64,000 nucleotides of DNA from Rhodocyclales bacterium (GTDB lineage: Bacteria; Pseudomonadota; Gammaproteobacteria; Burkholderiales; Rhodocyclaceae). A program made the translations under genes and the position numbers. Shown one piece after another: positions 50,013 to 59,252 of the stretch. Under the pieces are notes generated by a model. The model was not told the origin of the DNA, did not search any database, and saw only the letters and a program-made list of their open reading frames with translations. Numbering within the stretch: the first letter of the stretch is position 1; every line of letters begins with the position of its first letter. Location of the stretch: assembly GCA_016235745.1 (NCBI GenBank), contig JACRJA010000037.1, positions 1-64,000 of the forward strand, read 5' to 3'.

Positions 50013-51977
50013 TCAAGGAACGCGACAGCAGCCCCGGATCGCCTCGATCGCCGTTGCATCTTCGAGCGCGCTGAGATCACCCAGCGGCTGATCGAGATAG
50101 GCAGCGCGCACGAGGCGGCGCAAAATCTTGCCGTTGCGCGTCTTTGGCAAGGCGGGCACCCGATGGATGCGCTTGGGCGCGAGCGCTTTGCCCAGAACCT
50201 CGGCCACGTGGGCGAGCAGCTCCCCCTGGAGTTCCGTCCAGGGGCGCGAGGCCGCTGCGAGACGCAAGGTGACGAAGCACACCGCCACCTCTCCTTTGAG
50301 GGAATCGGGCACGCCGATGGCGACGGCCTCGGCCACTGCCGGATGCGCCACGAGCGCCGACTCGTACTCGGCCGGCCCGACGCGCTTGCCCGCCACCTTG
50401 AGCGTGTCGTCGCTGCGCCCCTGGATAAACCAGTGCCCGTCGGCATCGACGCTCACCCAGTCCCCATGCACCCACACGTTCGGGAAACGTGACCAGTACG
50501 TCGCGAGATAGCGTTCGTCGTCGCGCCAAAAACTCTTCGTCATCCCTGGCCAAGGGGCGCGCAGCACCAGTTCCCCGACTTCTCCCGGCTGATCGAGCAG
50601 CGAACGCCCCTCGGCATCGAGCACGTCGGCGACCATGCCGGGAATCGGACCGGCGAAGCCGCAGGGTTTCTGCGGCAGGCCGACGAAGCAGGAAAGAATG
50701 CCGCCGCCGATCTCGGTGCCGCCGGAATAGTTGATGATCGGACAGCGTTTCTCCCCCACCGTCTCGTAGAGCCAGCGCCACGGCGTCTCGTTCCAGGGCT
50801 CACCGGTGGAGCCGAACACGCGCAGCGTCTCCAGCATCCCTGGTTCTGGCAGGGCTTCATCGCCCGAAGCCATCAGCAAACGCGCCAGCGTCGGCGCAAA
50901 GCCGAGGTGCGTGAGCCGGTGCCGCTCGACCAACGACCACAACCGCCTTCGGTCGGGATGATCCGGAACCCCCTCGAAAAGCGCGATGGCGGCACCGCGC
51001 ATCCAGCCGCCATAGACGAGCCAAGGGCCCATCATCCATCCCATGTCGGTAACCCACAGGATGCGATCGCGGGGCTTGAGATCGAAGGCCACGGCCAGAT
51101 CTTGGGCCGACTTGAGGGCAAAACCGATCTGGGTGTGCACCACGCCTTTGGGTTTGCCGGTGGTCCCCGAGGTATAGAGGACCATCGACGGCGTCTCGGC
51201 GGGGAAAACGGCAGGATCCTCGTGCCGCGGGCTTGCAGCAAGAAGCCCTGCGTAGTCATGCTCCTGCCAATGCGCGCTTGCCGGCAACGCTCCACGCGAA
51301 GCGCCGAGCCGCCCGACCACGAGCAAGTGCCGCACGCAAGGGGAGCGCTCCAGGGCGGCGCGCGCATCTTCGAGCATGGGCACCGCCTTGCCGCGGCGAA
51401 GGAATCCATCGGCGCACACCAGCACCTTGGCTTCGCCGTCGTTGAGGCGGTTGGCCACCGCCTCGGCGCCGTAGCCGGAGAAAAACGGCATCGCGATGGC
51501 CCCGAGCCGCACCGCCGCCAACATCACGAGCGCGGTCTCGGGCAGCATGGGCAGAAAAACGCCGATCCGCTCCCCCTGAACTACACCAAGCCCCTGCAAG
51601 GCCGTTGCGAGACGCCGCGCCTCGTCGTCGACCTCGCGCCAGCTCAGGCAGCGCACAGCGCCATCGTCCCCCTCCCACAGCAGCGCATCCTCTTCGGGCA
51701 GCTCGCGCGCCCGCCGCCCGACGAGGTGATCGTAGAAATCCCATTGACCACCGACGAACCACTGCGGCCACATGATGCCGCGCGAGACGTCGAGCACCTC
51801 GGTGTAGGGCCGGCTCCAGCGGATCTCGAGCGCCTCGGCCGTCTCGCTCCAGAAACGGGCCGGCTCGCGCACGGCCGCCTGGCGCAGCTCATCGAGATCG
51901 GCGCAACCGTAGCGGCGCAGGAATCCACTCAGCCAAGTCTGGGCAAACGGCGTTTCCGTCGCCAGTTCGATCGTCAT
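50013..51977 (-). CDS. AMP-dependent acyl-CoA synthetase, probable acetoacetyl-CoA synthetase of acetone metabolism
   Basis: ANL-superfamily ligase, 654 residues, length typical of acetyl-/acetoacetyl-CoA synthetases. It has the P-loop YTSGTTGKPKGVVH near 265-278, NYSGGTEIGGG near 410, the hinge GRSDDTLKVAGKRVGPAEYES near 525 (split here by motif, not by gene) and the catalytic lysine in RNGKILRR near 620. It is the last gene of the acetone carboxylase operon, so acetoacetate is the most likely substrate. ATG chosen over a 19-codon extension. Acetate or other short acids remain possible. Confidence 0.8.
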   Translation of the reverse strand: MTIELATETPFAQTWLSGFLRRYGCADLDELRQAAVREPARFWSETAEALEIRWSRPYTEVLDVSRGIMWPQWFVGGQWDFYDHLVGRRARELPEEDALLWEGDDGAVRCLSWREVDDEARRLATALQGLGVVQGERIGVFLPMLPETALVMLAAVRLGAIAMPFFSGYGAEAVANRLNDGEAKVLVCADGFLRRGKAVPMLEDARAALERSPCVRHLLVVGRLGASRGALPASAHWQEHDYAGLLAASPRHEDPAVFPAETPSMVLYTSGTTGKPKGVVHTQIGFALKSAQDLAVAFDLKPRDRILWVTDMGWMMGPWLVYGGWMRGAAIALFEGVPDHPDRRRLWSLVERHRLTHLGFAPTLARLLMASGDEALPEPGMLETLRVFGSTGEPWNETPWRWLYETVGEKRCPIINYSGGTEIGGGILSCFVGLPQKPCGFAGPIPGMVADVLDAEGRSLLDQPGEVGELVLRAPWPGMTKSFWRDDERYLATYWSRFPNVWVHGDWVSVDADGHWFIQGRSDDTLKVAGKRVGPAEYESALVAHPAVAEAVAIGVPDSLKGEVAVCFVTLRLAAASRPWTELQGELLAHVAEVLGKALAPKRIHRVPALPKTRNGKILRRLVRAAYLDQPLGDLSALEDATAIEAIRGCCRVP

Positions 51978-52057
51978 CTTCCCTCCTCCCAGAAAAAACG
52001 AGGAAACGGGGTGGCGATGCCGCGGCACCGTCACCCCCTCTCGTCACTCCCGCGTCT

Positions 52058-52570
52058 TCAGGCGGCCGCGCGTTCCGGCACCGGCAGCCCCAGCCATTCC
52101 TTGTAGAACGCCTCGATGTCGGGCTCGAAGTCGTGGATCACCGGATACCAGGGGGTCGGCGCCTCCACGTCGTGCAGGGTGCCGCACTCAGGGCAGTAGT
52201 ACTCCCGATACACCTGCCAGGCGGGATCGGGCGCCATCAGTTTGGGATAGATCTCGGTGAGCGCCTCCTCCGTGTCGCGCACGTAGATGACGGCGTGCAT
52301 CTTCCAGTTCTGACGATAGTCGCAGAATTCATGGCCGCAGTCGCACTTGATGACCCAGCGCTTGTCGGCGGCGGTCTGCACGATGTAGAGATGCGGCCCC
52401 AGCGGCAGGATGATCTTGTCTTTCCAGCCGAGCCGCTCCTGCAGCACGCCGACGTAGAGCTCAAAGCGCTCCGGGTCCTTGGGCATCGCCAGCATGCGGA
52501 AGACCGTATCCCAGTCCAAGCGGCCGTCGATGAGTTTCTCGATCTGTTCTTTCGTGTACGTCGTTGCCAT
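52058..52570 (-). CDS. acxC: Acetone carboxylase gamma subunit
   Basis: Small subunit of the (alpha-beta-gamma)2 acetone carboxylase. The 170-residue protein has two cysteine clusters, CDCGHEFC near 76-83 and YYCPECG near 130-136, that can form a zinc site, and a family-typical start (YTKEQIEKLIDGRLDWDTVF). It follows acxB on the same strand with a 54-base gap and precedes the CoA ligase gene. Confidence 0.95.
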   Translation of the reverse strand: MATTYTKEQIEKLIDGRLDWDTVFRMLAMPKDPERFELYVGVLQERLGWKDKIILPLGPHLYIVQTAADKRWVIKCDCGHEFCDYRQNWKMHAVIYVRDTEEALTEIYPKLMAPDPAWQVYREYYCPECGTLHDVEAPTPWYPVIHDFEPDIEAFYKEWLGLPVPERAAA

Positions 52571-52624
52571 CGTTCGTCTCCTCGTTTCATTGGCGGAGGG
52601 CTTCCCCCTCCGCCTTCTTTCGTC

Positions 52625-54949
52625 TCATTCTTCGACCAGGACCACCGGATGCACGTCGGGCAGCTTGCTGAGATCCATCCGGTAACGGGAACCGTAGGAC
52701 GGCACCCCCAGTTCATCCTCGGTAAGCTCCCAGTCGGCCGGGAGATCCCAGAATTTCTTGAACTCAGCGTAGAACTTCTTCGACAGCCCGAAGCTCGTCG
52801 CGTACATGTGGCGCACCGGCAGGCTCGCGTGCTTGGTGACGATGCGCTCGCGCTCGTCGCGCAACCACGTCTTCACCGGCACGGCGCGGCGCAGGCGCTC
52901 CTTGCGGATCTCGGCGCGGCGCGTCTTCGTCTTCTCGGCGTCGACCGACCACACGCCTTTTTCGTTTTGCGTCAATACGGCGCCGTAGACTTTACGCGCG
53001 TATTCCGGCAGCAAGAATCCCTGGTTGAGATCGTTGGCGATCGCTTCAGGGTCGCGATCGAGCGGATCGCCAAAGCCGGGACCACCGCGCAAATAGTTGA
53101 GGTAGAGATCGTAGTCCTCGAAGCATTTCTCGGTGGTCATCGCCTGCTTGTCGCGTTTGACGCGGGCAGTGGCATCGATATGCTTCTCGTAGGCATAAGC
53201 GCTGGGGTTGAGGTCGGCCCCCAGAGGCAGCGAGTCGTTGGTCGCGATTCGGTCCTTGAGGCCGGTCTTGTGCGCTTCGAAGCGGTAGCCGGTCGCCGAG
53301 GGATAACCGCCCATCAGGCCCCAGTCGCTGTTCATGTAGCCGTTGCCCATGAAATACATGGTCCAGTCCTTGGCCTTCCAGACCATGCGCAGCGTCTCGA
53401 AGCCGCAGCCGCCGCGATATTTGCCGTAGCCGCCAGAGTTGGCTTTGACGTTGCGCCCGAGGTAGAGGAGCGGCTCGGCCATCTCCCAGATCTCGATGTC
53501 GCCCATGTCGCCTTCAGGGTTCCAGATCGCCGCGGCATGGTTGAGTCCATCCTTGATCGCGCAGGCGCCGGTGCCGCAAGCGGCCGACTCGAAGCTGTTG
53601 ACCGCGTGCACTTCCCCTTCCTGGTTGATACCGCCGCCCTGCAGCCAGTTGGCGGTATTGGCGTTACCGGCATTGACCTCCTCGAGGTAGCCCCGGCTGA
53701 AGTAGCCGTGCGACAGCGCCCGCCACAGCGCGCTCCAGCCCGACACGAGGAAGTGCCAGGCGTAGGCATGGCCCGTGCGCCGATCGTCCGGGTTCATCCA
53801 TGTCCCTTTGGGCAAACGGAACTCGGTGCCGTAATAGGCTCCGTCGTTGATGCGCTGCGTCGGCACCAGGGTCTGGGTCATCATCACCCAGATGCCGCTG
53901 GTGAAGGCAACCTGGTTGGCGTTGTAGCTATGCCAGCCCCAACGGCTCGCGCCCTCGAAGTCGAGTTTCCACGATCCATCGGCACGCACCGTCATCTCGC
54001 ACGGCGAATGCATGATGGTATCGATCTTTGCATACTCGGAAGGAGTTTGGATGTCGGGATGCGCGTAGGGGACGTCGACGAAGGCCACGGTACGGTACTT
54101 GCCGGGAATGGTCATCGCCTTGATGCGGTTCTGCAGGCCGCGCCGCCCCTCTTCGATCACTTCATAGGCGAATTTCTCGAAGGCTTCCAAACCCTCTTCC
54201 TCGATCACCTCCTCGACCAGGGCGCGGACCATGTGGCAACCAGCGATGCGCGTGCGCTCGTCGAGGATCCAGTACTTCGGCGTGCGGATCGAGCGCTGGC
54301 TCTCGTGCAGCCAATCACGCAAAGGCACGTCATTGACCCCCGTCTTGCGGCAGGTGATCATATAGCCGTCACCGAAGCGCGATACCTGCCCGGTGGACAT
54401 CGAACCGGGCGAGATCGACCCCGTGTCGATCACGTGCGTCACGCCGCCAACCCAACCCACGAGCTTGCCCTGGGCGAAGATCGGTACGATGGTGGCGATG
54501 TCGCAGGGGTGCACGTTGCCAATCGAACAATCGTTGTTGGTGAACATGTCCCCGGGATTGATGCCCGGGTTGCTCTCCCAGTCGTTCTCGATCATGTACT
54601 TGATCGCCGCGCCCATGGTGCCGACGTGGATGATGATGCCGGTGGAGGTGAGCACGCAGTCGCCGGCCGGGTTGTAGAGGGTGAAGCACAGCTCCCCTTC
54701 CTGCTCGACGATGGGGCTGGCGGCGATCTTCTTCGCCGTCTCGCGGGCGTGCACCAGACCGCCGCGCAGTTTGGAGAAGAGCTTTTCATAGCGGATGGGG
54801 TCGCTCTCGCGCAGCTCCAGGCGATCGAGGCCGTTGTAATGGCCGCTCTTGGCGGTGCGCTCGAGGATGCCGTCGCGGAACTGCTTCAAGGTCATACCGT
54901 TGCCCAGTAGTTTGCCAGGCCGTGTCGCGTTCGGGTTCATGATGTTCAT
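52625..54949 (-). CDS. acxB: Acetone carboxylase alpha subunit (HyuB-like)
   Basis: Catalytic subunit of ATP-dependent acetone carboxylase, which converts acetone and bicarbonate to acetoacetate with hydrolysis of ATP to AMP. The 774-residue protein belongs to the hydantoinase B/N-methylhydantoinase B family: GDVF-type metal region (GINPGDMFTNNDCSIGNVHPCD near 98-119, read in two parts), GTEFRLPKGTW and MGNGYMNSDW. The start MNIMNPNATRPGK follows AGGAGA. Thirteen bases after acxA, so the subunits are made together. Confidence 0.96.
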   Translation of the reverse strand: MNIMNPNATRPGKLLGNGMTLKQFRDGILERTAKSGHYNGLDRLELRESDPIRYEKLFSKLRGGLVHARETAKKIAASPIVEQEGELCFTLYNPAGDCVLTSTGIIIHVGTMGAAIKYMIENDWESNPGINPGDMFTNNDCSIGNVHPCDIATIVPIFAQGKLVGWVGGVTHVIDTGSISPGSMSTGQVSRFGDGYMITCRKTGVNDVPLRDWLHESQRSIRTPKYWILDERTRIAGCHMVRALVEEVIEEEGLEAFEKFAYEVIEEGRRGLQNRIKAMTIPGKYRTVAFVDVPYAHPDIQTPSEYAKIDTIMHSPCEMTVRADGSWKLDFEGASRWGWHSYNANQVAFTSGIWVMMTQTLVPTQRINDGAYYGTEFRLPKGTWMNPDDRRTGHAYAWHFLVSGWSALWRALSHGYFSRGYLEEVNAGNANTANWLQGGGINQEGEVHAVNSFESAACGTGACAIKDGLNHAAAIWNPEGDMGDIEIWEMAEPLLYLGRNVKANSGGYGKYRGGCGFETLRMVWKAKDWTMYFMGNGYMNSDWGLMGGYPSATGYRFEAHKTGLKDRIATNDSLPLGADLNPSAYAYEKHIDATARVKRDKQAMTTEKCFEDYDLYLNYLRGGPGFGDPLDRDPEAIANDLNQGFLLPEYARKVYGAVLTQNEKGVWSVDAEKTKTRRAEIRKERLRRAVPVKTWLRDERERIVTKHASLPVRHMYATSFGLSKKFYAEFKKFWDLPADWELTEDELGVPSYGSRYRMDLSKLPDVHPVVLVEE

Positions 54950-54962
54950 GGGTGTCTCCTTC

Positions 54963-57134
54963 TCAGATTTCTTTCAGGTGGAACAGGCGATGCTTGTCGA
55001 GCCGCACTTCGAACCCGGTGGGAACGACCAAGGTGGTGGCGTCCGACTCGACGATGGCCGGCCCCGTGATGCGGTTGCCCGGTTTGAGAAGCTCCATCTT
55101 CCAGATCGTGGCCTCGACCCACTTGTGGTGGCGATAGAAGGGCCGCGTACCGAGCTTGGCTTCTGCTGGCGGATTGGGCCCGCCATCGGGGTCTTCGGGG
55201 AGCACCGGTTTCTGCGTGGCGACATAGCCGCGCATGATGGCGCCGGTCACGGAAAAACCGAGTTCGGGCGAACGGGCCGAGTGGGAATAGACCCGACCGT
55301 AGGTATTCTCGAACGCCTCGACCATCTTGTCCCAATCCTGTTCGGTATGGGCCTGGGCGACGGGCGATTCGATCTCCAGGTCGTTCAACTGCCCCATGTA
55401 TTGCATGCGAAAGCCGGGGCGCAGCATCACGTCCTCAGGCTTGAAGCCATTGATGACGAATTCTTCGACGACCTTGGCGGCCAGTTCCTGCCAGGCGTCC
55501 ATCATCACGGCGCAGGCCGCCACCTTGTCGGTATCGCTCGCGTTCTGCGGCAAGGCCAGATCGACGCTCTTGTCGTAGCGGTATTCGAAGTCGGCGCAGG
55601 CGCAGCCAAACGCCGAAAATCCCGCCGCCCAGGCCGGGATGATGACGTCACGGAATCCCGCTCCCTGCGTATAGCCGTAGGTGTGCACCGGGCCAGCGCC
55701 GCCGTAGGAGAAGCAGACGAAGTCGGTGGCGCTGTAGCCCTTGCCGCTGATGGTCGCGCGCAGGTAGTCACGCAGGTGCAGGTCGAGCAGTTCGATGACC
55801 CCGGCGGCCGCGTCCTCCACGCTCAGGCCGAGCGGGTCGGCGATCTGCGCCTTGATGTGCTGGCGAGCGCGTTCCACGTCGAGCTTGATCGCCCCGCCGA
55901 GGAAGTTGTTCGGGTTGAGATAGCCGAGCACGACGTGGCAGTCGGACACGGTGACGGTATCGAGTCCGCTCTCGGGCCAGCAGGTGCCCACGCGATAGCC
56001 GGCGCTGTCGGGCCCGAGCTTGATGCCGCCGCTATAGGGGTCGATGCGCACGAAAGAACCCGCCCCGGCGCCGACCGAATCCATCGACACGAGCGGCAGC
56101 GAGAGCACGAGCCGCGCCATGTCCGGGTCGGAAGCGATGGCGAAATTGCCCTTGGTGATGAGCGCCATGTCGAAGCTGGTGCCGCCGATGTCGCTGCAGG
56201 CGATGTTGTCGTAGCCCAGTTTCTCGCCGAGCAGCTTGGAGCCGATCACCCCGCCGATCGGCCCGGAGACGATGGTGCGCGCCAGTTCCCTCGCTTTCCA
56301 GCTGATGGTGCCGCCGTGGGTGGCCATCACGCGCAGGTCGAACTTGGCGCCGTGTTTCTTGAAGCGGTCATTGACTTTTTTCAGCGTCTGCCGCGAGGGC
56401 TCGGCGGCGTAGGCTTCGAGTACCGTGGTGTTGGTGCGGTGGCTCTCCTTGCGCGAAGGGTAGTAATCGACCGAGGCGAAGACCGGGATCTTGACATTGA
56501 GCCGCTCAAGCTCTTCGAGGCAGATGTCGCGGACACGCCGCTCGTTGCTGGGATTCTTGTGCGATTGCAGCAGCGAGATGACGATCGCCTTGGAGCCGGC
56601 ATCGACGAGTTCGCGCACCGCCTGGCGGACTTCGTTCTCGCGCAGCGGTACCACGATCTCGCCTTGCACGTCGGTGCGTTCGGTGACACCCCGGGTGCGC
56701 GACAGCGGCACCAGCGGTTCATCATAGCGGTGGGTATTGAGATGGATGCGCTCTTCCAGCGCGTAGCCGAGATAGCACTGAATCGCCCGCCCCATCGAAT
56801 GCACGTGCTCGAACCCCTTGTTGCAGATGAGCCCGACTTCCAGCCCTTTGCGCTGCACCACGCGGTTGAGCATCGCCGTGCCGGAATACACGCCCGTGAC
56901 GAGCTCGGGATAGACGTCATCCACGGTCCGGTTCCAGTGCGCCAGCGCATCTTGCGACGAGTTATAGATGGCCAGCGACTCGTCCTCAGGATTGCTCTGC
57001 GCCTTGCCGACAACGAAGCGGCCATCCTCGCGGACGAAGAACGTGTCGGTCATCGTGCCGCCGGCGTCGATCCCCATCACCTGCACCCGGGATGCCTTCC
57101 CCCCGGAGCGAGGGGTCTGCTGTGTACTTTCCAT
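54963..57134 (-). CDS. acxA: Acetone carboxylase beta subunit (HyuA-like)
   Basis: Nucleotide-binding subunit that activates bicarbonate and acetone by phosphorylation. The 723-residue protein is of the hydantoinase A family with the ASKHA phosphate loop MGIDAGGTMTDTFFV near 20-34, DIGGTSFDMALI near 305 and VCFSYGGAGPVHTYGY near 485. I chose the ATG preceded by GGAGGAG; a TTG eight codons earlier is possible. First gene of the operon, directly downstream of a consensus sigma-54 promoter. Confidence 0.96.
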   Translation of the reverse strand: MESTQQTPRSGGKASRVQVMGIDAGGTMTDTFFVREDGRFVVGKAQSNPEDESLAIYNSSQDALAHWNRTVDDVYPELVTGVYSGTAMLNRVVQRKGLEVGLICNKGFEHVHSMGRAIQCYLGYALEERIHLNTHRYDEPLVPLSRTRGVTERTDVQGEIVVPLRENEVRQAVRELVDAGSKAIVISLLQSHKNPSNERRVRDICLEELERLNVKIPVFASVDYYPSRKESHRTNTTVLEAYAAEPSRQTLKKVNDRFKKHGAKFDLRVMATHGGTISWKARELARTIVSGPIGGVIGSKLLGEKLGYDNIACSDIGGTSFDMALITKGNFAIASDPDMARLVLSLPLVSMDSVGAGAGSFVRIDPYSGGIKLGPDSAGYRVGTCWPESGLDTVTVSDCHVVLGYLNPNNFLGGAIKLDVERARQHIKAQIADPLGLSVEDAAAGVIELLDLHLRDYLRATISGKGYSATDFVCFSYGGAGPVHTYGYTQGAGFRDVIIPAWAAGFSAFGCACADFEYRYDKSVDLALPQNASDTDKVAACAVMMDAWQELAAKVVEEFVINGFKPEDVMLRPGFRMQYMGQLNDLEIESPVAQAHTEQDWDKMVEAFENTYGRVYSHSARSPELGFSVTGAIMRGYVATQKPVLPEDPDGGPNPPAEAKLGTRPFYRHHKWVEATIWKMELLKPGNRITGPAIVESDATTLVVPTGFEVRLDKHRLFHLKEI

Positions 57135-57192
57135 GCGCGTCTCCTCCTTGGTTGGCAAACGGCGTTCGCACAGGAACGCTCTTTCTCCCTAA

Positions 57193-57208
57193 AGCAAACG
57201 CCGTGCCA
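57193..57208 (-). promoter_or_regulatory. Sigma-54 promoter of the acetone carboxylase operon
   Basis: Minus strand reads TGGCACG-GCGT-TTGCT, an exact match to the sigma-54 consensus with GG at -24 (57206-57207) and GC at -12 (57194-57195). It lies about 60 bases before acxA, and the divergent-side regulator is a sigma-54 activator. Confidence 0.9.
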
Positions 57209-57233
57209 TATTTCGAATGACGCAGCGCAGCAC

Positions 57234-57282
57234 GCGATAATGCACAAATAAAACTGATTCGATCATCTATTTTTTGCATCGC
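57234..57282 (-). promoter_or_regulatory. Candidate activator-binding inverted repeat upstream of acxA
   Basis: Upstream of the sigma-54 promoter the arms GCGATGCA (57275-57282, minus strand) and TGCATTATCGC (57234-57244) form an imperfect inverted repeat about 30-75 bases before the -24 element, inside an otherwise AT-rich patch. It is a plausible enhancer site for the AcxR-type activator. The second arm has a two-base insertion. Confidence 0.35.
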
Positions 57283-57405
57283 CGCATTCCGTGACCGCTT
57301 TTCACCGTCTGGAAATCGAACGCCGCGTACACGAATCGAACGGCAAACCGATCCCCCGTTTCGCCGCAAATGCCCTATCATCGATAAAAACAACCAAAGA
57401 TCGCC

Positions 57406-58599
57406 ATGCCCGACTCTGCCTCCCCTCGTTCCAGCCTGCGCGCGCTGCCCTTGGGCGTGTGGGGCCTTGCGCTCACCTCGCTCTTCATGGACATCTCATC
57501 GGAGATGATCCACAGCCTTCTGCCCCTCTTTCTCTCGGGCGTGCTGGGAGCCTCGATGGCCACGATCGGGCTCATCGAGGGTCTGGCGGAGGCTACGGTG
57601 GCCTTCACCAAGGTCTTCTCCGGAGCGTTGTCGGACTTTCTACGCCGGCGCAAGGCCATCGTGGTGGCCGGCTATGCCCTCTCGGCCTTCACCAAACCGC
57701 TCTTCCCGCTCGCTGCCTCGGTCTCCTCGGTGGTGGCGGCGCGGCTGCTCGACCGTTTCGGCAAAGGGATTCGCGAAGCTCCGCGCGATGCGCTCATCGC
57801 CGACGTCACGCCCGACGAATTGCGCGGCGCGGCCTACGGCCTGCGCCAGGCGCTCGATTCGGTGGGCGCTTTCGTCGGGCCGCTCCTTGCCTTCGCCCTC
57901 ATGGCCTGGTTTGCCGGCGACATTCGGCTGGTGTTCTGGATGGCGGCGCTGCCGGCGATCCTGTCCGTGCTCGCGCTCGTGCGGCTCGTGCCCGAACCGC
58001 CCCGCGCCGCCGCGCCTGCCGCGCGGGAGACCTTCTCCTGGCGGCAGGTCCTCTCCCTGCCGCGCACCTATTGGGCGATCGTGGGCCTTGGCGTGCTCTT
58101 CACGCTCGCGCGCTACAGCGAAGCCTTTCTGCTGCTGCGGGCGCACGACGTGGGGCTGGCCACGGCAGCAGTGCCGCTGGTGATGATCGCCATGAACGTG
58201 GCCTACGCCGCGCTTGCCTATCCGGCCGGAGTGGCCGCCGACCGGCTCGGCTCACGGCGCCTGCTTCTTGCCGGCATCGCCGCCCTCATCCTTGCCGACC
58301 TGCTGCTGGCGGCGGCAAACGGCCCGGCCACGGTCTTCCTCGCCGCCATCCTCTGGGGAGCCCACCTCGCGGCCACGCAAGGCATCTTCGCCAAGATGAT
58401 CGCGCACGCCTCCCAGGCCGAGCTGCGCGGAACCGCCTTCGGCCTGTTCCACCTGTTCAGCGGCCTCGCGCTGCTCGCCGCCAGCAGCCTCGCCGGCTGG
58501 CTATGGAGCGCCTGGAGCGCCCAAGCCGCCTTCCTCGCGGCGGCGCTGCTTGCCGCGATCGCCGCGGCGGTTTTGACGAGGTACGGAAAAGCGCCGTAA
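57406..58599 (+). CDS. MFS transporter
   Basis: A 397-residue major facilitator with about twelve hydrophobic segments and the loop motif KVFSGALSDFLRRRKAIVV between helices 2 and 3, followed by the conserved RFGKGIREAPRDALIAD. This sub-group is common in proteobacteria without a proven substrate. It is divergent from acxA, sharing a 271-base upstream region, so a link to acetone use is possible but unproven. Confidence 0.85.
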   Translation: MPDSASPRSSLRALPLGVWGLALTSLFMDISSEMIHSLLPLFLSGVLGASMATIGLIEGLAEATVAFTKVFSGALSDFLRRRKAIVVAGYALSAFTKPLFPLAASVSSVVAARLLDRFGKGIREAPRDALIADVTPDELRGAAYGLRQALDSVGAFVGPLLAFALMAWFAGDIRLVFWMAALPAILSVLALVRLVPEPPRAAAPAARETFSWRQVLSLPRTYWAIVGLGVLFTLARYSEAFLLLRAHDVGLATAAVPLVMIAMNVAYAALAYPAGVAADRLGSRRLLLAGIAALILADLLLAAANGPATVFLAAILWGAHLAATQGIFAKMIAHASQAELRGTAFGLFHLFSGLALLAASSLAGWLWSAWSAQAAFLAAALLAAIAAAVLTRYGKAP

Positions 58600-58681
58600 T
58601 CCACTGGCTAGAAGAATTTCCCTCGATTGCGGCAAGCTTGCCGTTGTCCTTGCCGCCCCAGTGATGCGCCATACTGTGCGC

Positions 58682-58966
58682 ATGGACGGACGGCACCTCT
58701 TCCTCATCGGCTACGACATCAGCGACCCGGACCGGCTGGTGAAGGCGCTCAAGCTCGTGCGCTGCCACGCGCTTGGTGGGCAGAAGTCCTTCTACGAATG
58801 TTGGCTCACCACCCAGGAGCTGCAGCAGACCCGCGACGCCCTGAACCGCCTCATCGATCCTGAGACCGACCGCGTCGTCTTCATCCTGCTCAACGCCGGC
58901 ACCGAGTCCCTGCGCCTGGGCAGCGCCACACCGATCGACCACGGGGACTACTTCCTCGTCGCATGA
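58682..58966 (+). CDS. cas2: CRISPR-associated protein Cas2
   Basis: A 94-residue Cas2-type ferredoxin fold: first strand HLFLIGYDISDPDRL with the conserved Asp near 11, KALKLVRCHALGGQKSFYECWL, and a second strand DRVVFILL. In adaptation complexes Cas2 bridges two Cas1 dimers. The frame is intact and looks functional. An in-frame GTG/ATG start 21 bases upstream is possible. Ten bases separate it from the cas1 remnant; no array or other cas gene is seen, so it is probably a stranded remnant. Confidence 0.87.
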   Translation: MDGRHLFLIGYDISDPDRLVKALKLVRCHALGGQKSFYECWLTTQELQQTRDALNRLIDPETDRVVFILLNAGTESLRLGSATPIDHGDYFLVA

Positions 58967-58976
58967 GCACACGCCC

Positions 58977-59252
58977 ATGACCACCCTCTACCTCGACCGC
59001 AGCGGCACCATCCTCGAAGCCTCGGGCGAAGTCCTTGGCCTGCGCGACGCCGCCGGACGGCTCAAACGGCGCATTCCCATCAAGTTCCTCGAACGGGTCG
59101 TCATCCGCGCACGTTGCCACCTCGACAGCAGCACGCTTGCCAGCCTCGCGGCACACGAAGTCCCCGTGCTCATCCTCGACGGCCGCGCCGGACGATGGCT
59201 TTCCCACTGGGTCGGCGCCCCGCACAACGACGCCCGCCGTCGCTGGGACCAG
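58977..59252 (+). pseudogene. cas1: cas1, truncated after the N-terminal domain
   Basis: Only about the first 92 of some 320 codons remain. The sequence reads as Cas1 up to HNDARRRWDQ and then changes to unrelated DNA with a TACAAT box. The metal-binding Glu/His/Asp residues of Cas1 lie in the lost part. Loss is most simply explained by insertion or recombination that brought in the hepT-mntA pair. Confidence 0.75.

Noticed and set aside
58600-58681. CRISPR repeats next to cas2
   Set aside because: The stretch contains one 12-base palindrome (GGCAAGCTTGCC) but no repeated units with spacers. No array was seen elsewhere near the locus either.
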